Counted from the first letter of the stretch, positions 43,929 through 53,100 are shown. The stretch is DNA of 64,000 nucleotides from JBNFVY01 sp049943335 (GCF_049943335.1 NZ_JBNFVY010000007.1:1-64000); one strand, 5' to 3'. The notes: generated by a model from the sequence alone, not told the origin. Numbers and translations are program-made.

Positions 43929-43938
43929 GGCGAAAATG

Positions 43939-43959
43939 GGCGCCAGCATTGCCGGCGCC
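43939..43959 (-). terminator. Possible terminator of the cold-shock gene
   Basis: GGCGCC ... GGCGCC inverted repeat (43939-43944 and 43954-43959). On the minus strand it is followed by CATTTT, a weak T-run. Confidence 0.45.
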
Positions 43960-43974
43960 TCTACGTGCACAAGA

Positions 43975-44181
43975 TCAGAGCGCGTGCAGATCCGAGGCCA
44001 TTGAACGGCCGTCGCGGCCCTCGCGCAGTTCATAACCGATCTTCTGATTGTCGGCCAAACCGGTCAGACCGGCGCGTTCCACGGCGGAAATATGGACGAA
44101 TACATCGTTGCCGCCATCATCGGGCGCAATGAATCCGTAGCCTTTGGTGGTGTTGAACCATTTGACTGTGCCCGTCGGCAT
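43975..44181 (-). CDS. Cold-shock domain protein (CspA family)
   Basis: 68 aa from MPTGTVKWFNTTKGYGFIAPDD, with GGAGAG upstream. Single OB-fold with both RNA-binding motifs, KGYGFI (RNP1) and VFVHIS (RNP2). Binds single-stranded RNA/DNA and melts secondary structure. The longer frame to 44247 is outside the family. Whether it is cold-induced is not visible. Confidence 0.95.
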   Translation of the reverse strand: MPTGTVKWFNTTKGYGFIAPDDGGNDVFVHISAVERAGLTGLADNQKIGYELREGRDGRSMASDLHAL

Positions 44182-44394
44182 GTCATCTCTCCTTACTGTC
44201 GTCTCCGCCCACGATATTGCGGCGGGTGGTGCAGCCAGGTCTTCCAAATCAGTCGGCTGCCCCTTGAAGCAAGAGGAGGACGTGGTAGAAAGTCGTCTGT
44301 CACGCCAAAAGCGTGCGCGAAGAAACGCGTAAAAATCAAATGAATTTCTTGTGTCGCGTTGGGCTGAGCGTCAAATCGCCAAAAGGAAGTGCAG

Positions 44395-44709
44395 ATGATC
44401 CGGGTTTTCGGGCTGAAAAACTGCGATGCATGCCGACGCGCGGTCAAGGCGCTGGACGCAGAGTTGGTCGATATACGGATCACGCCGCTCAGCCGGGCCG
44501 AGTTCCAGCGGTTTTACGATGCGGTGGGCGAAGACCTGTTGAACACCCGTTCGCGCACGTGGCGCGAACTGAACGAAGATCAACGCCTGGACGATCCAAT
44601 TGAATTGATGATTGCTTTTCCCACCCTGATGAAGCGGCCGTTGATCGACGTCGATGGCGAAGTTTTCCTGGGGCTCGGCCCGGACGTTCACGCAGCGACC
44701 GAGCGCTGA
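44395..44709 (+). CDS. ArsC/Spx-family reductase-like protein
   Basis: 104 aa, thioredoxin-fold. FGLKNCDACRRAVKAL holds a CxxC pair at the position of the ArsC/Spx active site; the Yffb-like group normally has C-x-T-x-x-K-A, so this is an unusual CDAC. DLLNTRSRTWRELNEDQRLDDPIELMIAFPTLMKRPLIDVDGEVFLGLGPD matches the rest of the family. Substrate unknown; arsenate reduction should not be assumed. Its 3' end overlaps the convergent DoxX gene by 22 nt. Confidence 0.8.
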   Translation: MIRVFGLKNCDACRRAVKALDAELVDIRITPLSRAEFQRFYDAVGEDLLNTRSRTWRELNEDQRLDDPIELMIAFPTLMKRPLIDVDGEVFLGLGPDVHAATER

Positions 44710-45224
44710 GCCGGGCGCGTAAGCGCGCGGTCCGCGGACAGTGGTCCAGCGCCGGTGAAAACCAACGCGACCAGCAAAAACCCCCAGAGCAACCGTTGGT
44801 CCAGGATCAGTCCGTCCGGGTTGCGATCGAAAAGCGCCCCTATGGTCGCGGCATCAGCGCCGTGACCGATGATGTCGGTCAGCGATTGTACCACGATAAA
44901 GCCGATCATCGCCGCCGCGGCGGGGCGTGTCGCCAACCCGACGACGATCAGGGCAGGCAGGATGAATTCGGCATAGGTTCCCGCCATCCCCACCAACCAT
45001 TGGAACGCTCCGAATTGGCTAGGATCGTACGCGGCAGCCTGCATTTGCTGTGGAAAAATCTGCGCATAGGCCCCCAGACTGGGGCTAAACGGCCCGTCCA
45101 GTTTGGTCAGGGCGGAACTCCAGAAATAGCGCAAAAGAACAGCTGCGAATACCAGGCGTGCCAACGTGCCCAAGACCGGCCGGGCGGCGCCGTCAAGCGG
45201 GGCGAAAAGGGCGCGACGGGTCAT
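44688..45224 (-). CDS. DoxX family membrane protein of the bufferin operon
   Basis: 178 aa with four membrane helices. ARLVFAAVLLRYFWSSALTKLDG, GAFQWLVGMAGTYAEFILPALIVVGLATRPAAAAMIGFIVVQSLTDII and LLWGFLLVALVFTGAGPLSAD are DoxX-like. Last gene of the buf operon, with a 4-nt overlap to bufC. DoxX proteins recur in such operons; a redox or quinone-linked role at the membrane has been proposed but is not settled. Confidence 0.88.
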   Translation of the reverse strand: MTRRALFAPLDGAARPVLGTLARLVFAAVLLRYFWSSALTKLDGPFSPSLGAYAQIFPQQMQAAAYDPSQFGAFQWLVGMAGTYAEFILPALIVVGLATRPAAAAMIGFIVVQSLTDIIGHGADAATIGALFDRNPDGLILDQRLLWGFLLVALVFTGAGPLSADRALTRPAQRSVAA

Positions 45225-45952
45225 GAGGCAACTCCTGTGATGGCACCCCCGGCGATGAGCGCCGAAAGCGTGGTCGTTAAGTCAAAGCCGGGGCCGGCGG
45301 CAACCATGGCCAGGTTCAGCGATGCCCCGTCCTGCAAGGATCGCACGAACGCAGCGCCCTTGGGGGGCAAAGCATGGCATGTCGGATCGAACCCGGGTCG
45401 GGCAATCAGCGTGTCTTCGGGCGCGGGGCGGGGCGGCGGTGCCCCTTCGGCGTTGGCGCGCCAGATCGACAAGGCAGGATGCTTGAACGAAAGTGTGCGC
45501 ACCGCTGGGGCGAAGGTCAGGCGGGCGCCCATAAGCCGCTCGGTCGGGATTTCTGCGATGGCTTGCGGTGCAATCGGGCGCGCATCCGCTGCGTGATAGG
45601 CCCGGGTTCGCGCCCGTTCGATCCGCGCTACATCCGGCAGATAGGCCAAGTGGTTCACCGGCGCGAACCGCTGCAAGAATATCGGAAAGGTGTCCCCGTA
45701 GTCTTTCATCATCTGGGATTTGGGTTGGTGGATGCGCAGGTAAACCCCCGCCATGGCGACGAAAAATTCGTCTCCGACCAGTTTTCGCACCACAGGGAAC
45801 GCGCTGGACAACGCATCCGTCAGGCCAACGGCCACATTGTTGCGATACACGTCGAACCGTTTACCCGCCGGCGCGCCGCCGGGGCCGTGCAAGCCTTGCG
45901 GGGGCGGGCGGTCAGGATCCAGAAGCGCTTGTGTGAATTCATGCTGGGTCAT
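45221..45952 (-). CDS. bufC: DUF2063-domain protein, bufferin partner
   Basis: 243 aa. The N-terminal HvfC/BufC-type domain starts TQHEFTQALLDPDRPPPQGLHGPGGAPAGKRFDVYRNNVAVGLTDALSSAFPVVRKLVGDEFFVAMAGVYLRIHQP, a clear family signature. It is the partner of the DUF692 enzyme in RiPP operons and probably helps recognise the precursor. Overlaps bufB and doxX by 4 nt each, so the three are coupled. Confidence 0.87.
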   Translation of the reverse strand: MTQHEFTQALLDPDRPPPQGLHGPGGAPAGKRFDVYRNNVAVGLTDALSSAFPVVRKLVGDEFFVAMAGVYLRIHQPKSQMMKDYGDTFPIFLQRFAPVNHLAYLPDVARIERARTRAYHAADARPIAPQAIAEIPTERLMGARLTFAPAVRTLSFKHPALSIWRANAEGAPPPRPAPEDTLIARPGFDPTCHALPPKGAAFVRSLQDGASLNLAMVAAGPGFDLTTTLSALIAGGAITGVAS

Positions 45953-46794
45953 GGCGACACCAAATGTGTGGCGGCGCGCGCGGCTTCAGCTTGCAGGGTG
46001 GGCCAGTCCGGGACATCTGTGTCCCATTCGATCAGGGTTGGGCGCGGGCCGGTCCGGGACAAGGTATAGCGATAAAGCTCCCAGACGGGATCGACCACAG
46101 GCTTGCCATGGCTGTCAATCAACAGGGGTGCGCCGTGCTCGTCCTGGTCTTCGTCGTGACCGCCCAGATGGATTTCTCCGACGCAGTCCAAAGGATAGGC
46201 ATCGATGTAGGCGCGCGGGTCGGTATCCAGATTCGTCGCCGACACAAAGACGTTGTTCACATCCAGCAGCAACCCGCAGCCAGTGCGGTCGGCCACGACT
46301 GCCAGAAAGTCGGTTTCCTGCATGGTGCTTTCGGCGAAGGCCAGATAGCTGGACGGGTTCTCAAGTAGCATCTGGCGCCCGAGCGTCTGTTGCACTTGGT
46401 CGATGTGGTCAGCCACGCGGGTCAGCGTGGCCGTGGTGTAGGGCAAGGGCAGAAGATCGTTCAGATAGGCCGCGCCGTGGCTGGACCAAGCCAGATGTTC
46501 AGAGAAGCTGGCCGGGTGCAGCCAGTTGCAAAGGGTGCGCAGGCGCGCAAGATGATCTGCGTCCAGCGGCCCTTCACCACCGATCGACAGCCCCACCCCG
46601 TGAACGGAAATCGCAAACCGCTGTGCAAGTTGGTCAAGCTGAGCCATGGATCGGCCGCCATCGTTCATGTAGTTTTCGGCGTGGATTTCCAACCAGTGAA
46701 CCGGCCCCGGATCTTCCAGGATGGCGCTGAAGTGGACGGGTTTGAACCCGACGCCGGGGCGGTTCGGCAGGCTATTGTGGGTTTGGTCAAGCAT
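45949..46794 (-). CDS. bufB: MNIO-family (DUF692) bufferin maturation enzyme
   Basis: 281 aa from MLDQTHNSLPNRPGVGFKPVHFSAIL; the open frame extends upstream into the precursor gene and is not used. Multinuclear non-heme iron oxidase with TIM-barrel segments GVGFKPVHF, WLEIHAENYM, ISVHGVGLSIGGEGPLD, SEHLAWSS, LLENPSSYLAF and CGLLLDVNNVFVSATNLD, including the usual His, Glu and Asp iron ligands. Such enzymes convert precursor cysteines to 5-thiooxazole or oxazolone-thioamide groups, which in bufferins bind copper. Precursor gene is 59 nt upstream. Confidence 0.92.
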   Translation of the reverse strand: MLDQTHNSLPNRPGVGFKPVHFSAILEDPGPVHWLEIHAENYMNDGGRSMAQLDQLAQRFAISVHGVGLSIGGEGPLDADHLARLRTLCNWLHPASFSEHLAWSSHGAAYLNDLLPLPYTTATLTRVADHIDQVQQTLGRQMLLENPSSYLAFAESTMQETDFLAVVADRTGCGLLLDVNNVFVSATNLDTDPRAYIDAYPLDCVGEIHLGGHDEDQDEHGAPLLIDSHGKPVVDPVWELYRYTLSRTGPRPTLIEWDTDVPDWPTLQAEAARAATHLVSP

Positions 46795-46853
46795 GGGGTC
46801 CTCCGCTTTGTAGATCCGGGCTGTAACCGCCCGGACCCTGTGGCGCGCAGGCG

Positions 46854-47141
46854 CTAGCCGGCCATGTCGCGCTCGAGCGGCTCGAGCGAGCCCATGCGGT
46901 CGCCAGGAAGCTCCATGGTTTCGCAGGTGCCAGCCGGAACCAGCGTCCATGCGTTCCCCTGATAGTCGACCTTGGACGTGCCGGCGCAGGTGGTGCCGGG
47001 GCCAGCGGCGCAATCGTTCTGCCCGGCCAGCGAAACGCCATAGCATTTTTCATTTTCTGCCGCTTGTGCGTCATGGGTTTGGGCAAGCGTCGCGGCGGCC
47101 ACGGCGGCAGCTACGGCAAAGGTTTTGCTGTGATAGGACAT
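46854..47141 (-). CDS. bufA1: Bufferin precursor peptide (BufA1/DUF2282 type)
   Basis: 95 aa. The signal peptide (residues 1-28, ending AQA) is followed by EKCYGVSLAGQNDCAAGPGTTCAGTSKVDYQGNAWTLVPAGTC, with four cysteines at 33, 44, 52 and 73. This is the conserved core of DUF2282 bufferins, where cysteines are modified by the DUF692 enzyme and the product is exported to the periplasm to bind copper. First gene of the operon, ATG with GGGAGA upstream. A copper-responsive promoter is expected in 47142-47394, but none was recognised. Confidence 0.9.
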   Translation of the reverse strand: MSYHSKTFAVAAAVAAATLAQTHDAQAAENEKCYGVSLAGQNDCAAGPGTTCAGTSKVDYQGNAWTLVPAGTCETMELPGDRMGSLEPLERDMAG

Positions 47142-47453
47142 TGAGTGTCTCCCTTACATTTTTATCGCGCCGCGTCCCGGCGACGTACGTCATTGGTAGG
47201 AAGAACGGAGGCTCACAAGCCAGTCACAGGACTGTGTGGCACAGCGCTGTCAGCGCCTGAAACATACGGAAACGTTGGTTGACCGCATGGGGCATCACGG
47301 CTGCAGGGTGCAGTCGCCTGAAGAATGCAATTGCAACCAGGCACTTACGCGCTTTTGCGCGCCACGCGGTCAATGTAACATTTGAAAAGAAAACGGCCCG
47401 CCTGAATGAGCGGGCCATTTTGTGTGATCGCAGCTTGTTACATTTATCTGCGT
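47142..47453. other. Intergenic region between bufA1 and thrS
   Basis: 312 nt on the strand of both flanking leftward genes. It contains the thrS terminator hairpin and must hold the buf operon promoter, but no clear -35/-10 or operator was identified. Confidence 0.55.
47395..47416 (-). terminator. Rho-independent terminator of thrS
   Basis: Inverted repeat GGCCCGC (47395-47401) and GCGGGCC (47410-47416) with an 8-nt loop. On the minus strand it is followed by GTTTTCTTTT. It lies 38 nt past the thrS stop. Confidence 0.8.
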
Positions 47454-49403
47454 TCAGGCAAGATCGGGCGGGGATGCCTCGGTGGTCAAAGCGGCAAGCA
47501 CATCGTCGAAAGACTGCACCGTGGTCTGCTTTTCGCCAAGTCGGCGGACGGACAAGGTGCGCTCTTCGACCTCGCGCTGGCCCACGGCCAGGATCACCGG
47601 AACCTTGGCCAGCGAATGTTCGCGGACCTTGTAGTTGATCTTTTCGTTGCGAATGTCAGCTTCTGCCCGCACGCCAGCAGCGCGCAGCTTGTCCACCACT
47701 TCGTTGACGTAGTCATCGGCGTCAGACACGATCGATGCAACAACCACCTGACGGGGTGCCAGCCAGAACGGCAGCTTGCCGGCATGTTCTTCGATCAGGA
47801 TCCCGATGAAACGCTCGAAACTGCCAAGCACCGCGCGGTGCAGCATGACGGGACGGTGCTTGTCGCCATCGGCCCCGATGTAACTGGCATCGAGCCGTTC
47901 TGGCAGGTTGGGATCGACCTGCAGCGTGCCGCACTGCCATTGCCGCCCGATCGCGTCAGTCAGCGTGAATTCCAGCTTGGGACCATAAAAGGCGCCCTCA
48001 CCTTCCAAAAGCTCATACCCATACCCTGCGGCGCGGCAGGCACCGCCCAAGGCTTTTTCCACGCGGTCCCAGCTTTCGTCGGACCCGATGCGTTTTTCGG
48101 GGCGGGTGGATAGCTTGATGGTCCAGTTGTGGAACCTCAAATCGTCGTAGATTGCTGCCAGAAACTTGATGAACTTGGCCGTTTCCGCTTCGATCTGATC
48201 GTCGGTGCAGAAGATGTGCCCATCGTCCTGGGTAAATCCGCGCACCCGCATGATGCCGTGCAGCGCGCCAGAGGGTTCATACCGGTTACACGATCCAAAT
48301 TCGGCCATGCGCAGCGGCAGGTCGCGATAAGATTTGAGCCCTTGGTTGAACACTTGCACATGGCCTGGGCAGTTCATCGGTTTGAGCGCATTGATCGCCT
48401 TTTCGCGGGCATGCTCTTCGTCGACTTCGACGATGAACATGTTTTCCTGGTAGTTGTCCCAGTGGCCTGATTTTTCCCATAGCTTGCGGTCAAGCACCTG
48501 CGGCGTGTTCACTTCGACATACCCGTCCCGTTCTTGTTGGCGGCGCATGTAGTCCTGCAGAGTCGTGTAGATTTTCCAGCCGTTGGCATGCCAAAAGATC
48601 TGGCCGGGCGCTTCTTCTTGCATATGGAACAAGTCCATCTCGCGGGCCAGCTTGCGGTGATCGCGCTTTGCTGCTTCTTCCAGCATGGTCAGATGCGCCT
48701 TGAGATCCTTGCGGTTTTTGAACGCCACGCCGTAAATGCGCTGCAGCATCGGGCGATCACTGTCGCCGCGCCAATAAGCGCCTGCCACGTTCATCAGCTT
48801 GAAAGCGTCCGCAGGGACCTGACCGGTGTTTTGCAGATGCGGCCCGCGACACAGGTCCTGCCAGTGGCCGTGCCAGTACATCCGGATCGGTTGGCCATCG
48901 TCTGGGATCATGTTCACCAACTCGACCTTGTACGGCTGATTCGTAGCCTTGTAGTGCTCGATCGCGCGTGCACGGTCCCACACTTCGGTGGTAACGGGAT
49001 CGCGTTTGTTGATGATTTCCTTCATCTTGGCTTCGATTTGGCCAAGATCTTCCGGCGTGAACGGCTCTTCGCGGTCAAAATCATAGTACCAGCCATTCTG
49101 GATCACCGGGCCGATGGTCACTTTGACACCAGGCCACAGTTCCTGCACCGCGCGGGCCATGATGTGCGCCAGATCGTGGCGGATCAGTTCCAGCGCCGGG
49201 CCGTCATCCTGAAAGGTGTTGATCGAAATGCTGGCATCTTCGGTAATCGGCCACTGCAGATCGTAATGCGCGCCGTTCACAGTGGCGCTGATGGCTTTTT
49301 TGGCGAGCGATGGGGCGATGGATGCGGCCACATCTGCAGCGGTCACGCCAGCGTCGAAATCGCGCGAATTGCCATCAGGAAAAGTCAGGGAGATTTGTGC
49401 CAT
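47454..49403 (-). CDS. thrS: Threonyl-tRNA synthetase
   Basis: 649 aa, standard length. Domain order: TGS, editing domain (HDLAHIMARAVQELWPG), class II catalytic core with NCPGH holding the zinc cysteine, RYEPSGALHGIMRVRGFTQDDGHIF as motif 2, HRAVLGSFERFIGILIEEHAGKLPFWLAP as motif 3, and the anticodon-binding C-terminus. Monocistronic by context, with a terminator downstream. Confidence 0.98.
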   Translation of the reverse strand: MAQISLTFPDGNSRDFDAGVTAADVAASIAPSLAKKAISATVNGAHYDLQWPITEDASISINTFQDDGPALELIRHDLAHIMARAVQELWPGVKVTIGPVIQNGWYYDFDREEPFTPEDLGQIEAKMKEIINKRDPVTTEVWDRARAIEHYKATNQPYKVELVNMIPDDGQPIRMYWHGHWQDLCRGPHLQNTGQVPADAFKLMNVAGAYWRGDSDRPMLQRIYGVAFKNRKDLKAHLTMLEEAAKRDHRKLAREMDLFHMQEEAPGQIFWHANGWKIYTTLQDYMRRQQERDGYVEVNTPQVLDRKLWEKSGHWDNYQENMFIVEVDEEHAREKAINALKPMNCPGHVQVFNQGLKSYRDLPLRMAEFGSCNRYEPSGALHGIMRVRGFTQDDGHIFCTDDQIEAETAKFIKFLAAIYDDLRFHNWTIKLSTRPEKRIGSDESWDRVEKALGGACRAAGYGYELLEGEGAFYGPKLEFTLTDAIGRQWQCGTLQVDPNLPERLDASYIGADGDKHRPVMLHRAVLGSFERFIGILIEEHAGKLPFWLAPRQVVVASIVSDADDYVNEVVDKLRAAGVRAEADIRNEKINYKVREHSLAKVPVILAVGQREVEERTLSVRRLGEKQTTVQSFDDVLAALTTEASPPDLA

Positions 49404-49718
49404 ATCGGCCTCCTCGTCGGTTTGGCGCCCACGGAACGCCCGATTGCGGGTTGGTTTGGGCCTACATGACCGCAGGTCCGGCGGGTGTCAAGCGCCGGCT
49501 GAAAGGACTATCCCACCAGATGGAATTAAGCGCGGCGGTTTGACGCGCCCTTCGGTCATTCGGAACAGCGATAAAGGGGACGTGGCCCGTGGCAGCCTGT
49601 CTCACGGCAGCGTTCCAGACCGGTCGTTGGCTGGCGTCGGCGGATGCGCAGTGACGCGCGCGCCGGCGGGCGGTTTTCGGTGCTTGCGGGGCGTCAGTTG
49701 CCCGGCTAGCTTGCCGCC
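49404..49718. other. Intergenic region upstream of thrS
   Basis: 315 nt between the divergent thrS and hydrolase genes; promoters for both must lie here. No T-box or attenuator-like structure was seen, as expected for alphaproteobacteria. Confidence 0.5.
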
Positions 49719-50462
49719 ATGACGGATTATCTCGACACGGCTTCGGGCCGCCGCATCGCCTATAATTTCAGCGCAGGGCAGGGGCCGGCTATCGTATTTC
49801 TTGGCGGGTTCATGTCGGACATGGATGGCACCAAGGCCATAGCACTTGAAGACTGGGCGCGCGCGCAGGGCCGCTCATTCCTGCGGTTCGATTATTCGGG
49901 GCACGGCCAATCCTCGGGCGCCTTTGAAGACGGCTGCATTGGCCACTGGTTCGAAGACGCGCGGGCCGCGATCGAAGAGTTGGCCACCGGAAAACTCATG
50001 TTGGTCGGCTCATCCATGGGGGGGTGGATATCGCTTCTTCTGGCCCGTGCAATCCCCCAGCGGTTGGTCGGTTTGGTCGGCATCGCCGCCGCGCCCGATT
50101 TCACCGAGGATGGGTACTGGGCCGGATTCTCTGACGACGAACGGGCCGAGTTGATGAGCAAGGGTCGTATCATGGTCCCGTCGGATTACGACGCGCCCTA
50201 TCCGGTGACCCGCGGCCTGATCGAAGACGGGCGCCACCATCTTGTGCTGCGCGAGCCTTTGGATCTGCCATTTCCTGTCAGGCTTTTGCAAGGCACGGCG
50301 GACAGTTCGGTCGGGGCGGACCGTCCGTTGCGCCTGATCGATCATGCCACCTGTCCGGACATGCGGCTAACCTTCGTCAAGGGTGCCGATCACAGCTTTT
50401 CGACGCCCGAATGTCTGGCTCTGATCACATCAACAATCCAAGAGATCGAGGCGCTATCCTGA
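49719..50462 (+). CDS. Alpha/beta hydrolase, ABHD10-like
   Basis: 247 aa. Features are IVFLGGFMSDMDGTKA, the nucleophile elbow VGSSMGGWISLLLA with the catalytic Ser, the later Asp of TADSSVGAD and His in KGADHSFSTPE. The FMSDMDG pattern and size resemble the ABHD10/palmitoyl-thioesterase group. A carboxylesterase or thioesterase role is likely; the substrate is unknown. The stop overlaps the start of the next gene by one base (TGATG). Confidence 0.82.
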   Translation: MTDYLDTASGRRIAYNFSAGQGPAIVFLGGFMSDMDGTKAIALEDWARAQGRSFLRFDYSGHGQSSGAFEDGCIGHWFEDARAAIEELATGKLMLVGSSMGGWISLLLARAIPQRLVGLVGIAAAPDFTEDGYWAGFSDDERAELMSKGRIMVPSDYDAPYPVTRGLIEDGRHHLVLREPLDLPFPVRLLQGTADSSVGADRPLRLIDHATCPDMRLTFVKGADHSFSTPECLALITSTIQEIEALS

Positions 50463-50893
50463 TGGAGCAACGCATTTCCCTGATCACGTTGGGCGTGGCC
50501 GATATGGATGTCGCCGCCGCCTTTTACGATGGTCTGGGTTGGCAGCGCGTGGACAGCCCGGACGGTGTCATCGCCTATGATCTGATCGCGCAAACCCTGG
50601 GCCTATACCCCAAGTCCAAGTTGGCCGAGGATCTCGGGATCGCGCCAGACAAGGTCGGCGGGTTTTCCGGCGTCACGCTGGGCCACAATCTGCCCACCAA
50701 GGCGGCGGTCGATGCGCTGGTCGCACAGGCAGCGAGTGCAGGCGGCAAGGTCCTCAAACCACCGCATGACATTTTCTGGGGTGGGTACAGTGCCTTTGTC
50801 GCGGATCCCGACGGGCACGTCTGGGAACTGGCCCACAATCCGTTTTCACCCTTGGGCCCGAAAGGTGAATTTCGGTGGAACGGGTTCGGGTGA
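50462..50893 (+). CDS. VOC family protein
   Basis: 143 aa. Two beta-alpha-beta modules with ISLITLGVADMDVAAAFYDGLGW at the start and GYSAFVADPDGHVWELAHNPF at the end, as in the CFP32/glyoxalase-like group. Catalysis is unassigned; many act on small metabolites or antibiotics. Coupled to the hydrolase gene. Confidence 0.85.
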   Translation: MEQRISLITLGVADMDVAAAFYDGLGWQRVDSPDGVIAYDLIAQTLGLYPKSKLAEDLGIAPDKVGGFSGVTLGHNLPTKAAVDALVAQAASAGGKVLKPPHDIFWGGYSAFVADPDGHVWELAHNPFSPLGPKGEFRWNGFG

Positions 50894-51045
50894 AACTTGG
50901 CTAATTCGAACAATACCGGGCAGAAATCCGCGCAAATGGCCTGCATAGCAGTACAATTCCCACTTGCGCCCACCAGGGGCCTTGACGATTGCGCGGAGCA
51001 TTGTCAGCACGCTGTTCAAGCCCTTGCGACACGGACCCTTGTGAC

Positions 51046-51756
51046 ATGATGCCGGAACCTGTAGTTTTTTTGCCCGGCTTCATGAGCGACGCGCGCCTCT
51101 ATGGCCCGCAATTTGCCGAACTGTCGGCAGAGCGCGCGGTGATGGCTTGCCCCCTTGTCGGCGAGACTGTCGAACAAATGGCCGCATCGATTGTGCCATC
51201 GCTGCCAGCGCGCTTTACCCTGATCGGCCATTCGCTGGGCGGGATCGTGGCCATGGAGCTGTTGCGGACCGTGCCGAAACGTATTGAGCGCCTGTGCCTG
51301 ATGAATACCAACGCGCAGAACGAAACACCACATGTGGCCGCAGCGCGTGAGCCCAACATCATCGCCGCCCGGGCCGGGCGCATAGACGAAGCGATTGCGC
51401 AAGAGTTGCGACGCGACTACCTGACCGCATCCCCGGATCGGGGCAAGGTGGTCGAGCTATGGCACCAGATGGGACGCGATCTAGGTGCAGATCGGTTCGT
51501 CGCGCAAAGCCGCGCGATGCAAAAGCGCCCAGATCAACAGGCCACGTTGCGGAGGTCGAAAGTGCCGACTTTGCTTATCTGCGGAGCAGATGACGAATTG
51601 ACCCCTGTTCGGCGGCACGAGTTCATCGAAACACTGATGGCCAACGCCCGGCTGGTCGTTGTGGATGGTGCCGGGCATGTGCCCACACTTGAACGACCTG
51701 CCGTGGTGACCCACGCCCTGCGAGAATTTTTGTCGGCTCCGCTGGTGTTGCGTTAG
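51046..51756 (+). CDS. Alpha/beta hydrolase
   Basis: 236 aa from the ATG at 51046; the frame from 50989 adds an unlikely N-terminus. VFLPGFMSDARLYGPQFAELS, the nucleophile GHSLGGIVAMELL with Ser, then LLICGADDELTPVRRHEFIETL with Asp and VDGAGHVPTLERP with His form a complete triad. Broadly similar to pimeloyl-ACP or haloalkane esterase types, but not specific. Its 3' end overlaps phaZ by 4 nt, convergently. Confidence 0.82.
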   Translation: MMPEPVVFLPGFMSDARLYGPQFAELSAERAVMACPLVGETVEQMAASIVPSLPARFTLIGHSLGGIVAMELLRTVPKRIERLCLMNTNAQNETPHVAAAREPNIIAARAGRIDEAIAQELRRDYLTASPDRGKVVELWHQMGRDLGADRFVAQSRAMQKRPDQQATLRRSKVPTLLICGADDELTPVRRHEFIETLMANARLVVVDGAGHVPTLERPAVVTHALREFLSAPLVLR

Positions 51757-53024
51757 CCGGCCTTCTTCTTTGACGGGTTGGAAACCGCGCGCGGCCCGGA
51801 ATTCTGGTCGATGAAATCCAGAACCAGCGGGCGAATGTTGTTGCGCCATGACCCACCAGCGAAAATGCCGTAGTGGCCCGCGCCGGGTTCAACGTGCCAG
51901 GCTTTCTTTTCCTCGGGCAGGCCGGTGCACAGTTTCAGCGCCGCCTTGCACTGGCCGGGGGCTGAAATGTCGTCTTTTTCGCCCTCGACAGTCTTGACGG
52001 CCACGTCTGTTATCTTGCCGATATCGACCTTTTTTCCAGCCACGGTAAAGCGGTTCTGGGCAATTTCGCCTTCTTTGAAAATGCGGTGAACGGTGGACAG
52101 GTAGAATTCCGCGGTCATGTCCATGACGGCGAGGTATTCGTCATAGAACTTGTTATGTTTGTCATGTTCGGACGCATCGCCCGACGCCACACGTTTGATC
52201 TGCCGCGAAAAGGCCGCCGAGTGGCTGTCGATGTTCATCGAGATGAACGAGGTCAGCTGCAGCAGTCCTGGATAAACCGTGCGGCCCGCGCCCTTGTATT
52301 TGAAGCCGACGCGCTGGATCATCGATTGTTCCAGCTGGCCCATCGTTACACGATTGCCGAAATCGGTAACTTCGGTCGGGGTCGCGTCGGGGTCGATCGG
52401 GCCGCCGATCAAAGTCAGGGTGCGCGGCTGGGCGGCAGGTTGTTCTTCGGCCAGGTAGGCCGTGGCGGCAAGAGCCAACGGGGCGGGTTGGCAAATCGCG
52501 ATCACATGCGTCTGTGGCCCCAAGTGTTTCATGTAGTCGACAAGGTAGAGCGTATAATCCTCAATATCGAACTTGCCCTCTTCAACCGGAATGTCGCGCG
52601 CGTTATGCCAATCGGTCACGTAAACATCGGCGTCAGGCAAAAGCGACGCAACGGTCGAGCGCAGCAACGTGGCGTAGTGGCCAGACATGGGTGCGACGAC
52701 AAGGATCTTGCGCCGCATCGGTTCGCGGCCCTGAACGTGCATCTTGATCAGGTCGCCAAAGGCGCCGGGAACTTCGATATCGACCGACACCACGTGGTCG
52801 CGGCCATCTTCGCCGACAACGGTATCGATGCCCCAGTCGGGCTTGGCGACCATACGTGCCATGGACCGTTCGGTGACTTCGCCCCAGGCCCCAAGATACG
52901 AAAAGAACGGATTGGGCACTGCGGCCACGGCCGGATAGGCGGCTATCGCCTTCGCGGTTGCGCCGAGCCACTCATTGGTGTTCCGCATGGTCTCCATGAA
53001 GTCGTAGGTGGCCATATACCGCAT
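51753..53024 (-). CDS. phaZ: Intracellular polyhydroxyalkanoate depolymerase
   Basis: 423 aa from MRYMATYDFMETMRNTNEWLG; the upstream codons to 53051 are not family-like. Degrades intracellular PHA granules to hydroxyalkanoate monomers. The catalytic residue is a cysteine in VIAICQPAPLALA (Cys178), replacing the usual lipase serine, as in Ralstonia PhaZ. GVTDWHNARDIP-type VYVTDWHNARDIPV and the C-terminal WHVEPGAGHYGIFAG with His complete the fold. Divergent from phaC, 114 nt apart. Confidence 0.92.
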   Translation of the reverse strand: MRYMATYDFMETMRNTNEWLGATAKAIAAYPAVAAVPNPFFSYLGAWGEVTERSMARMVAKPDWGIDTVVGEDGRDHVVSVDIEVPGAFGDLIKMHVQGREPMRRKILVVAPMSGHYATLLRSTVASLLPDADVYVTDWHNARDIPVEEGKFDIEDYTLYLVDYMKHLGPQTHVIAICQPAPLALAATAYLAEEQPAAQPRTLTLIGGPIDPDATPTEVTDFGNRVTMGQLEQSMIQRVGFKYKGAGRTVYPGLLQLTSFISMNIDSHSAAFSRQIKRVASGDASEHDKHNKFYDEYLAVMDMTAEFYLSTVHRIFKEGEIAQNRFTVAGKKVDIGKITDVAVKTVEGEKDDISAPGQCKAALKLCTGLPEEKKAWHVEPGAGHYGIFAGGSWRNNIRPLVLDFIDQNSGPRAVSNPSKKKAG

Positions 53025-53100
53025 GTGATTTCCTTTCCTGTGCCTTTGCACCGAGGCCCGCCTGTTGTTATCGTCAGGTCAGGGAGGGCAGCTGAGCGAA

